NCBI GenBank assembly: GCA_037893245.1
Contig: JBAIAA010000882.1
Span: 1-64,000 of the forward strand
Direction of reading: 5' to 3'
DNA length: 64,000 nt
From: Crossaster papposus
Taxonomy: Eukaryota > Echinodermata > Asteroidea > Velatida > Solasteridae
Position numbers and translations under genes: made by a program. The notes beneath the pieces are model-generated. The model was not told the origin of the DNA. It saw only the letters and a list, made by a program, of their open reading frames with translations, and did not search any database. Positions 47,001 to 59,200 of the stretch are shown here, piece by piece. Position 1 is the first letter of the stretch; the number at the start of each line of letters is the position of its first letter.

Positions 47001-50000
47001 TTTGCAGCCTTCATGTCTCTTTGGGGTCAGTGCCAACATTCTTTCCTTCCAGTAATTCTTCAACTTTTCATGACAGTTGCACAGATATTCATTATTTCTT
47101 CTTTACAGTAGTAATTCCATCAGTACACACATGTCCACAGTTTGTAGAAAAATGAAGGGGAACACCCAATCAACATTTGGGGTTAACAAAAATTATTATG
47201 GAAGCAAGAAAAACAAGTATTTAGCCAATGTATTTCTCACTGCAAGAATACACAGTATGTATGAAAGATACGACTACTGTGTCTGTATTTGCTTTGTTGC
47301 AGCCACTATGTTCTGTGAGTTTTGGAAGCGTCGTCAGAATGAGTTGGACTATGACTGGGACCTGTTTGGCTTTGAAGATCAGGAGGTGACACTTGCTTTT
47401 TATTTCTAAACTTATAAACAAGTTTACAGGCCTGTTTTATTCATTTCCAATTAAAACACTACTCAAATTCCAAAGAAGGTTCCAAACCTAACCAGTTGAC
47501 CTTTGGTGAAACGTACCTTTTGCAACTATTCAGAAAGTAACCAACCAAAATACTGTTGGAAAGCTTACTTGTTGTAAAGATATTAATGATTTTAAATTAC
47601 AGTTCCAAAGTTATGAAATAGTAATTTTGGTTTTAATAATTATTAATAAATTCTTTTTTCCCAGGAAAACTGCCGCCCTGAGTTTGAAGCGCTTGCCCCT
47701 GACAAGCGAGTCAACCCAATCACCAAGGTACGTCATCGTTATAATCATGTTGATCAAGAGAACATTTGAATCTTAAAGTATAATTGTGAGATATTCTGAC
47801 AAAATGAGACAGAACTGGGCAGAGATTGAATTGACGGTTTGCAGGTATTAGGAAAGAGAATAAAATACTACTTTAACCCTCATTACCCCAAGCCCATTAA
47901 ACTCCAACTGCAGGTTTTGCTAGGTTTTGGCACCAAACATTAGCAACTTGTTGTGGGACTATGTTTGACTCAGTACCAAAGGCCCAGGAAGACCCTGTTA
48001 AATGATTTGAGGTTCAGGGCAAAAAGGCATGAGACTTGTAAAAATGAACACATTGATATTTTGCTACGGCTTGTGCCCATTTCTGTCTCATTTTGCAAAA
48101 ATGCCAAGCATCTTTTGAAGTCAAATATTAAGAATGCAAAAATCCTGTTGGGAGTTTGGATAATTTATAACGATACTCCTGAATGAATGGTTAAAGGGGT
48201 ATTACAGCCTGAAATCTCGCAAACATTTCATAATTTCTATTGTTGACTTAAACTATTTCAAGCATCTGATTGAAAGGAAACTAATCTAATGTCTTATCGT
48301 TGCCGAGGAAAGATGCGGGGGAAAAAAACAGTTGTTTACATCAGACACGGTAGAGGAAGCATGTTTTTCCTGTCGTTTTAATTCAATGTACAATATACGA
48401 TGTGATTCACATAAATTGCACACAGCACCAATGCCAACAAGTTGGTTTCTCTCATGTCCGCAGAAGGCGGACACTCTGTGGCTTGAATCACGACGAGCAC
48501 TAAAGAGCCCGATTCGGTTATTTGGGTTCCCAAAAGTGGACCCTAAAATTCAGTTTCACAAGTTTTTAAAGGAATATACTGTGGATGTTTATATCCTATT
48601 TTAAATGCTCTTTCCAATTAGACATTTTGTTCAAAATGCATTTTTGTAGCCCAATTTGGTGCTTTCTAGGCCGTAATGCCCCTTTGAGTGACGGACTACT
48701 GACTGACTACTGGCCTACTGTCTTCTTACTGACTTTCTGTATGACTACCAACTGACTGACTGACTGACTGACTGACTGACTGACTGACTGACTGACTGAC
48801 TGACTGACTGACTGACTGACTGACTGACTGACTGACTGACTGACTGACTGACTGACTGACTGACTGACTGACTTGCCTTGACACTGACTGACAGACAGTT
48901 ATTTTCAATTTGCTGAAGATGTATTTTATCTGACTATTGTGACCATATTTGTGCCCTGTTTCATTTGACCATTTGAATGAATCCAATCTTTTGTTTCGTA
49001 TTAGGAAGCTAAAGTTGACTGGTCCTCTCGTCATCAACAGAACTTCATCTTATTGCATTATTGTTCACTTACGATTCTATATATCAATTTCCCCCAGTCA
49101 TTTCCCATTCAGTATCTCAGAATCAGCACAATATTTATAACAAAGCAATTCAATAGATGCAAAATTGTATTACCTAAGTAATACAGCATTCCTGGCCTTA
49201 ACTGTTTCTTTTGGTTTGCCCACGTGGAGTAATGCCTTTTTTTTTCTAGCTCTCAGAACCATATGTTAAGTTTTACCGTAAATTTCCAAGATTCATGGCA
49301 TCAGTCCTTGCAATCGTCTTCATGGTGAGAAGTTAAACGCCCGGCACTGGATGGATGTACAGTAGATGTTTGAATGTATGTGTGTAACACTTGTGTAACC
49401 GTTTTCCTTCCTTTCCCACACCTCGCTCAACTAAATAAAATACAGGGCGTCTAAAAAAAAAACAAGAAAAAAACCCGGTAACTTTTTGATTACAGCTGCC
49501 TGAGCCGTATGTGAAGTTTGCTCGCCGTTTCCCCCGCTTCGTGACGTCGATCGTGTCAATTATGTTCATGGTGAGACACATGCCGGTCGATAAATAGTCG
49601 GTGAAGAAAAGAAACTAACCACGTCTCTTTTCTCTTACACGGCATTGCCAATTTCCATATTTCTGGCCCTCGCACTTGTTAACACTGCTGGGACGCCAGG
49701 TTTCGGAGCCCTACGTCAAGCTACGCCGTCGCTTTCCTCGTATCACTGCATCTATTTTGTCCATAGTGTTCATGGTGAGAAGTATACTCATGCATAACCG
49801 CAACCCTAAACAAATAATATTAATAATAATAACGGTCCGACGGTGGAATAAAAATGACTCGCAAGAATTTCTCTGGCAGAACAGGAGCAAAGGGGCAATT
49901 AAAGTGTAGCAATTGTTTTAAAAATCTCAAAGTTAATTAGGTGTGCGGAACACTTTGATGGGACACACTGGAAAATTCCAAAATAAAAAATCTGAAATTT

Positions 50001-50195
50001 GTTGTTTATACAACTGTGCATCATAAGCACAAGCCTTTTTGATGTGGCTGAACTGAATGAATCAAATTTTTCAAGATTTAATAGCATTAAAAATCCTGAT
50101 TAAAAAAAAAAAAATTGGTTGAATTCTAACAAGCTTTTTAATCAATTGACAATTGTCCGCCAAAAGGTCATCTTCAAACATTTATTCCGAAGAAT

Positions 50196-50269
<74 letters not shown>

Positions 50270-53200
50270 GTGTTTTTTATCTCTGGTCGAGTTTACTATT
50301 GTGTAACGTGTGTTCACCATGGCTGGTGCCATTAGTGCCCGTGTTCGTCTGTTGGTGTTTTTACATCTGGTTGTTATCATACATAACTCGCAACGGGTTC
50401 AATTCTTTGCTGATGCTGAGACTGTCAGAAATGAGTATTTTGTGTCTTCAGATCAGTACATGTGTCTGACTAATTTTGTTGTGCCAATCACGCCCTGTCA
50501 TGGGGTAACATTACAGCTGTGCCGTACTGGATTTAATTTCTCAAAAGTTCCATTAGTCAAATGGTCCAAACATGGCCAAACTACTCTAGTTATTCCTGGT
50601 CACGACCCTCCACATGATATAACAATATTTATGGATATTTCTGTTAACCCAGGCCCTCGTATTGGATGCACTAGCAATGACGAGTTGCATTTTATGCATA
50701 CAGAAAATTCGCCTTCCATGTCTAATACAACTAGAATGTATTCCCGTAGTCATCTTTTTAACATCCGTAAGACTTGTTATCACTCCATTCAGCCTGAATT
50801 GTTTTCGATTCTGAAAGCGAATGGAATTTTTCGGTTCAGGGGTAGTAGAGCGGGTCATTGTAACTATAAGTGTAGAATTCCTGTTTACATTGGTCACCGG
50901 CTTGATTATGTTCATAATAGGTTAGCTTTGGGTAACCGTACTCCTGTCCTTAAACACATTGTTGTAAATCCTGCCGATTCCTCTGATGATCTATTTAAAC
51001 TTTGTTGCTTAAATACCAGATCTCTTAAAAATAAAACAGCCGATTTTGTGTCTTATGCTATTAATAGTAAGGCTGATTTGTTTGCCCTTACAGAGACTTG
51101 GTTTACAGATATAGATGTTGCTCACAAGGTTGAAGCAACTCCACCTGGTTTTAGATTACTGGATCATCCCCGGAAAAACCGTGTGGGGGGAGGCACTGCT
51201 TTGTTGTTTCGTGATAATTTTCATGTCAAGAAAATTGCTGGAGATGAATTAGATTCATTTGAGTTTTCAGAATGGTCTGTAGGAATTAATTCGTTTAAAT
51301 TACGACTTGTAATCATTTACAGGCCACCATACTCAGTTAGCCACCCTTGTACTGTTAATCGGTTTATCACTGAATTTGCCGATTATTTAGAATCCATTAT
51401 TTTATCTTCTGAACCAATTTTAATAACTGGAGATTTTAACATTCATGTTGACATATCTGACGATCCAAACACTAAACGTTTTTTAACACTTCTTGAATCC
51501 ATGGGTCTCCGGCAACATGTTAACAAACCTACGCATGAAATGGGTCACATACTAGATCTTGTTATTACCCGGAAATCGGACATAGTTCTTAACAGTACCC
51601 CGACACCTCACCACCTTTTCTCTGATCATTTCTCTGTTATTTGCAACTTGCAACAAAACAAGTCTTCTTTTCCTGCTAAACAGATTGTTTATAGGGATAT
51701 TAAATCCATTGACATTAATTGCTTGAAAAGTGACTTAGTCTCTTCTAGGCTGTGCAGGGACACTCCTCAAGGTCTTGAGGAGCTTACGAATTGTTACAAC
51801 ACTACACTAGCTGGTACCTTCAACACACATGCCCCATTAAAGTCCAAGATGGTCACCACTAGGCCCCGTCTACCTTGGTTTAATCAAGAAATCAACTCTG
51901 CCTTGAGGATGAGGAGACGTGCAGAAAAGAAATGGCGACGAACTAACATGGCCGCTGATCTTTCAGAATATAAGCTAATAAGAAATAAGGTAACCTTTCT
52001 TCTTAACAAAGCTCGCTGCAATTTCTACAAAGACTTTATCGAAAGTAATAGTTCCGACCAGAGGAAATTATTTAGAGCATCTAAAAAGCTGCTTGGGCAT
52101 AGTAATGACGTCCTCTTTCCACCTTTTAAAGATAAAATGACCCTTGCTAATGATATGGGTAGCTTTTTTGTAAAGAAAATATCTAATATTCATGCTAAAC
52201 TTGATGACTTAGAAGTTTCAACCTCTGTTGGCAGAACGTTCTCTTTTACATCTGAAACATTGTCCAGTGGTATCTTGTTTGATAGTTTCATACCATTAAC
52301 AGAGTCACAGGTAAAACAGCTTGTTGTCAATTCTTCTAAGGGATCATGCGCTCTGGATCCTATGCCTACTAACCTTGTGGGTGAGTGCCTTGATGTTTTG
52401 CTTCCAGTACTTACCAAAATTATAAACTCATCTTTAGTATCTGGCACATTTCCTACTGACTGGAAAGAAGCTTTAATTTGCCCTTTATTAAAAAAAACCA
52501 ATCTCGATATGAAATTAGAAAACTACCGGCCAATCAGTAATTTACAATTTATTTCTAAATTAACTGAGAGGGCCGCTTGTGACCAACTTTATTGTCACAT
52601 GTCAAAACATTCCATGTTTCCGGTTTTCCAATCATCTTACCGGAAGCATCACAGTACAGAGACGGCGCTTATAAAGGTTAAAAATGATTTACTGATGAGG
52701 ATGAATTCCCAACATGTTATTCTGCTTATTCTTTTAGACCTGAGTGCAGCATTCGATACTGTTGATCACGTCATTTTATTGAAACGTCTGCAGTCTAAAT
52801 TTGGAGTCACTGGCAAGGCCCTCGATTGGTTTTCGTCTTATTTGTCAGATAGAAGCCAACGCGTATCCATTCAAGGTACCTTATCAGACAAGTTTAATAT
52901 CAACTGTGGTGTTCCTCAGGGATCCTGCTTAGGACCATTTTTATTCATTGTCTACGCCTCTAAATTGTTTGACATCATTGAGCATCATCTGCCTGATGGT
53001 CATTGTTATGCCGATGACACTCAGCTGTATCTATCTTTTAGACCTGACGATATATCTTGTCAAGCTGCTGTAACTGTAATGGAAAATTGCATCAGGGACA
53101 TCAGGCAATGGATGTTGCATGACCGGCTTTTAATTAATGACGCTAAGAGTGAATTTTTGATCATCGGATCAAAGCAGCAGTTAAAGAAAATTAATATTTC

Positions 53201-56200
53201 TGATATCATGATAGGCGATGTTAAAGTTTTCCCTACAACATGTGTTCGTAATTTGGGGTCATGGTTTGATTCTGAACTTACAATGAATACCCACATCAAT
53301 AAAGCTTGCTCTGCAGCCTTTTTCCATCTTCATAACATCAAACGAATTAGTCAATTCCTGACGCAAGACTCTCTTGTAAAACTAATTCATGCATTTGTGA
53401 CCAGTCGTCTTGATTATTGTAATAGCCTTTTGTATGGTCTGCCAAAGTCACAACTAGCTAAACTGCAAAGGGTTCAAAATGCTGCAGCCAGAATTGTTAC
53501 TAACACACCCCGGTTTGAACACATTACACCTATAATTCGTCAATTACATTGGCTGCCTGTTTCGTACAGGATTAATTTTAAAATTCTTTTGTTGACCTTC
53601 AAAGCTCTTCATGGTCTTTCTCCAAAGTACTTACAGGATCTTGTTTCCATCCGGAAAGTATCTTCATATCAACTTAGGTCAGGGAATAATGGTATTTTCT
53701 TAGATTATCCCTCTGGTAAAATGTTGACTACATTTGGTGACAGGGCTTTTTCTGTGGCAGCCCCTAAGCTTTGGAATGCACTACCGTTTCATATACGTAG
53801 CGAACAGAAACTCACCTCTTTTAAATGTAACATAAAAACCCATCTTTTTAAAGCCGCTTTTTAGTGTGTTTTTGGTGTTGTTATTTTTTGTCTTTTGTTT
53901 GTCTTTCTTCTATGGTCGCCTTGCCAGTTTGTTTAGATTTTTAGTATAGATAGGGTTTGAGGCGTCTGTCTCCTGAAAAGATCAAGACATTACCGATGCC
54001 AGCAGGGATAGGCCTATGTAATTAGTAACTATTAGTTCTCTGTTGGCGGGACAGACGTATCCCCATACTTTTGTTTGGGCACTGGCCTGGTGATCAGTCT
54101 TTTTTCTTTGTCTTTTTCTTCCATTCTGTGCTTTTTAACATGTGTTCTGCGCCTTTGATCATTTTGTATGTAAGGGGCGCAAAATAAATTTTAAATATTA
54201 TTATTATTATTATTACTCCTCAATTTTGCATCTATGTGGTAAGATATCTATCTGCATTCAATTTCGTCATAAATTGCCAGAAACACTCTTGAATCGTGCG
54301 TGTTTCAACCCAAGAAACTTTGCCCTGTTTCACATCAGAGATCCTCTTTTGTTATGTCTCAATATACTTTCATTTTTTATTTTTTTTCTGGGATCATGCT
54401 ACTAATACTTCTAAGAGAATGCTTCTATAATTACTGGATGTTTACTCTCGCTATACACGACCGATATCCTGCTTACACTAGTGGCGCTGTTCTTAGTAAT
54501 ATACAAGTTTCGGTGATGATTCCTGCACTGCCTCTAGAGAGCGCTATGATGCGACAACATTCACTCTTTATCATTCTATTTTATCGCAGCGGCTTCTCCA
54601 GACTTCTTTCTCTTCATTAATAACTGATATTAACCTTTGACCTTTTGCGCAGGACTCTGGCACTGACTAAACTCCTTCCTTGACCCTTTGTGCACATGTT
54701 GGACGTGTTCTTAATAGTGTAAAGAATAATCATTTGTGGTTATCAAGCATGTTCGCTAGCATTTAAAAAATGTGTTCTTCTTTAGCCCATTTTGTTTCCT
54801 TTTACCGTATACGACTATAATTTTCTATCGACTGAAATTGTAACGTAAAAAATGGCTAGGTAACTAATGGTCAAGATTCTTCTGAAATAGAAAGGAAATG
54901 TCTAAAATTAAGGCCTAAATAAACCTGAGCAAGAACATAGTCAACTTAGCAGGCCTCTGATAACGTCATGCATGACAACCACAAATAATTATGGCATGAT
55001 TTGTCGGCGATTATCTCCTTTTATTTGAAACCCTACTAACAAGACTAACCTGTCAATCCTTCTATCATCTTTATTTCTTTCTTTCAGTGTTGCCAGTAAC
55101 AACTCCAGGATGCATATTTGAGAGTAACTGTTAAAACCTTATAATTGTGGCATATTGTGACTGGTTTGGACTGACGGGCACATTTGGAACAAAAAGCTCA
55201 AGACAAACGAGTTAAACTTGATACATTAAAAAGATATGACATGGACTTGTCAGCCAAGGCCGTTGAATAAAATTTACTCTTTTGAATTCGTTGGGTCACT
55301 AGACAAGTGGCTCCTGACAGCACTGATTACATTGTCCAATCGGGTTTTACCCTTTACAAATCGAATGCTTTTGCAGTCGGCCATATATGGCTCTGTTGTA
55401 CAAAAACCCACAATTGTCACGTTTGACAGTAATGAACCTCTCTCTGCAGATTTCAATCTGTCTGCTCGTGGAATGTTACTTTCAACTTGTCTAACCTCCT
55501 TTTTGTTTATATCAACTAACCCCTGCACCCAACCTACCTGCCTAACTCCACTACTTATCAACACCTCTCTGCATGCTTTGGTTGTTGATCTTTGTGTGCT
55601 TGGGACTTGGTAGAAAGAAGAACCGCACGTCAGCTTTAAAACTCGCTTCCCAAGGTTTATGACCGGCGTGGCTTTTGTTTTGTTCTTCGTAAGTTGGAAA
55701 CTTTATTTGGACTTCTTCTTGTCAACAAGAAAAAATTAATTTATTTGAGGCCACTATTAAATGAATTAAATTGGAAGAGAAAGATCTCAAAGCCAAAGAA
55801 AAATTAGTATTTTCAAAGTTATGAGGCGGGGAATTATTTACTGAGATTGTTGCTAAACAAAATTGAGACCTGCACATTGCTCTGAACTATATTTGAGGCA
55901 CTTGTCCATGTGTAAAGGGTGAGTCAAACACAAGTTCCCTCGTGTAGAATATTTTTGTTAAATAAATGTTAGGCAAATATACACATAGGTAGATAAATAA
56001 ATAAATGTTTTGGGCTTTTTGACTTTTTATATTTTTTATTTTTGAAATTTAGAATTTACTCGTTTGGTTTCAAAGTATATGTACAGATCTCCACAGTGCA
56101 CCATGCATTCTAACCCTATTCTAAATTGTGTCTTTTGTATTGAGTGCAAGCGAACTGTATACAATACAGATTCATTTTGCAGGCATTATATTCAATTGCA

Positions 56201-59200
56201 AAGAATTTAAAATTAGAATTTCCAAATTATGTTGTTTTTCACAGTAGACCATAAATTAGATGCACTTTCCTATAAATTTAAGGTTATTTTTACCATAATA
56301 ATTCTATAAATAATTTTACCATTTTGGTTAAGTTTAAGGGAACTTCTTTTTGACTCCCCTGTATGTCACAGGAATATATGTACCAAATACAATTTGAATT
56401 CTTACATAAAAAAATATAAATAAAATGCATTTGCAGTATCCTGTTGTAATAAGGAAATAATTATATAAAGAGAACATAAGATACTTTGTGCCAGTTTCAC
56501 CAAACAATAATTCCCGGCCTCAAAACAGATAAAATTTGTAAATTTTCCCAAGTCCCCAAGTTTAATTTCTGATTTTGTTTATTCTGAAAGCTTCTAATTC
56601 TAATTGCAAGCTATATTTAACTTTTCCTTGTTTCATAACCACTTACTAATGTTGTTTTTAAATGTGGCCATGTCGGTAAATATTTATGTATATCATCTTT
56701 GGTTAGAAAAGAATACTTTTAATTGTGGGAGAGACCACTGATGATATACTAAAATATTTTATTTTGTGTCCTATAATTTATAAATTAATTTTATTAAGAC
56801 TATAAATCTAGAAAGTAATGTTAGATGCACAATTATTAGAACAGGGTTCATCTAGCTGCTAAAATAAAATCTAATAACATTTTTAATATCTGACGTTTTG
56901 CAGATGTGCATAATGAAACTTGTTGGGTTTTGGTTTTGTGTTAAAACAATTTTTTTGTCGTAACAGACATTTTAATATATTGTGCAGCGATGATTGTGTT
57001 GTGCTAATGTGTTGGGTGGGGGGAGCAGAAATAAAATCTGATATTTTCTACGAAAACCCTTCATTATCATATGAACCCTGTTAAAAAAAAAAAACATTAA
57101 TAAATCAAGCTTAATTAAATAAGTGGGTTATATTCACATAAATATGCATTCCAGTTATACCAAAACCCTTTGGGAATCTTGTTCCAAGATGACAAACTGA
57201 TATCCTTGCATCCTCATTCAGTTTGTGATGTTGGACACAATTTACCCGGCCGTGTATTACTCTCAATATTAATCGATTCTATGCTGTTTCCTCCTCCTCC
57301 CTCCTGCGGTAACGGTCAGATATTCCTGGTGTTGGCTGCGGTAGTCGGTGTCATCATCTACCGTATTGCCATCAAGGCGGCTGTGGCAGCATCCGGTGAT
57401 GCATTCATCAGTTCTCAAGCCTCCATCATTACCTCCATCACTGCCTCCTGTATAAGCTTGGTGGTCATCATGGTCCTGCAGAACGTAAGATACAAACAAA
57501 CAACTAGCTCTATACCTTTATGCTGCGGTTCAAGCGCGTCGTGTTTATCGTGTTCACCGTGAATTTCTCCATGTTTACGAGTGGGTTGCATTCCAAACGC
57601 TACCCACCAAGATGCACGCGCACAGTCAAGTTTTGTCGTAAGGCAAGGACATTCTATATCGCGCAAGAACTCGTACGTGAAAGAACACGCATGCGCGAGT
57701 AATTCATTCGTTTATGAAGTCGTGAACATAGAGAAAAAAAATCCACCTCGAGTTCACTACTGGTGAACACGAGTTACCAGGCGATTATAACGTCATTATA
57801 TGACTCGTGAACACGATAAACACGACGCGATTGGAACGCAGCTCATGCCCTCGGGCAAGTGCAGCCAAGAGCAACTTTGATCAGGCAACTTTGATGGTTA
57901 ACTTGTGATTGGTTTGCGATGTTCCTAGCGCATGCGCCATGCGGTGTATTCGAAACCCTGTCCTCGTTTGACCCGCGAACGGTGGTGCTGAAACATACAC
58001 AGACAAAACAATATTTTACAATAACACGATATGACCGTTAATTTACACCATAATAGTGATTGAAAAGTTTAAAATATCTTGCATAACCGCCGATTTAATT
58101 GTACAAAGGTGACAAAAGTGACAGAATCACAAACTAACGTTAACAAAAATTGCCATTTTGCATTAGTTGTCTGCCACTTTTTTATTAATAGTTGGTCCCA
58201 TGCCATGACAATTCTGCTATTGATTATCAGCCCGACCAGCTTGTATCGCTTTACTATCATTCTCTTATTTATCCCAAATGATTTCATATTTGTTTTATTT
58301 ATTTTTTCAGCTGTATGACAGAATCGCAACTTGGCTGACAGATCTGGGTAATTTTGCCATTTGTTTTGCATTTCAATAAAGGCTGGGTTTTTAATGTTTG
58401 TCATCCAAGCAAACCTGTGACTTTTTTTATTATTTCTAAACTTCGTATTTTCAATAAATGTACTGGTACAATTTGGTACAGGTTCCAAAAACCATGGCCT
58501 ACATTTATTTTCTCTGAAGCCTATTTAAACAGGGTTGGTGAGGTGGGACACGAACCCACTACCTTATACTTTAGTCCCTGTACCTTATCGCTTGAGTAAA
58601 CAGCTATCCAAAAAGTAACCAACCAAAATACTGTTGAAAAGATCTTACTTGTCGTAAAGATATTAATGACTCTAACCCCCTGTGAAATTATTCCCTCTAG
58701 CATGCTGTCACCTTGAAGATTAGCATTTCTAAAAATGTGTCCTAGAGATGCATTTTTGGTTCTGTTGGTTGGTTATCCGTGAATGGTGCGCATGGCATGG
58801 CTGTGAGTTTTCTCGATGGAGAAATTGAGAATAAATTGATTAAAGATGCCGTGGTTTGTATTTCCTTCAGAGCTGCATCGCACTGAGACAGAGTACGAGG
58901 ATAGTTACACCTTCAAGATGTACTTCTTTGCCTTTGTCAACTACTACTCCTCATCCTTCTATGTGGCCTTCTTCAAAGGAAGGTAAATTCATCCACTTAC
59001 AGTATTAGGCCTCGCGTAGGGTGTATCATATCAATCTATGCACTGTGTATCATATCATTCTATGCACTGTGACAGGACCATTATCTTAACTAGAGGTAAA
59101 TATGTGACCCACTCTAAAAAATATCTCAAAGATGGTTTAATTTTCTTTCAACAAATCATTTTTTGTTAATGTTTTTTTGTCGTCCTCTTAACCAGTTCGC

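Noticed and set aside
48726..49037. Minus-strand ORF of Ser-Val-Ser-Gln repeats
   Set aside because: It is the translation of a tgac microsatellite.
50310..50318. LINE ORF start three codons upstream of the ATG
   Set aside because: The codon at 50310 is GTG. The first ATG, at 50319, has a better context and leaves the signal peptide complete.
55236..55613. 125-codon ORF after the LINE
   Set aside because: No motif, no typical start context and an equally open antisense frame.
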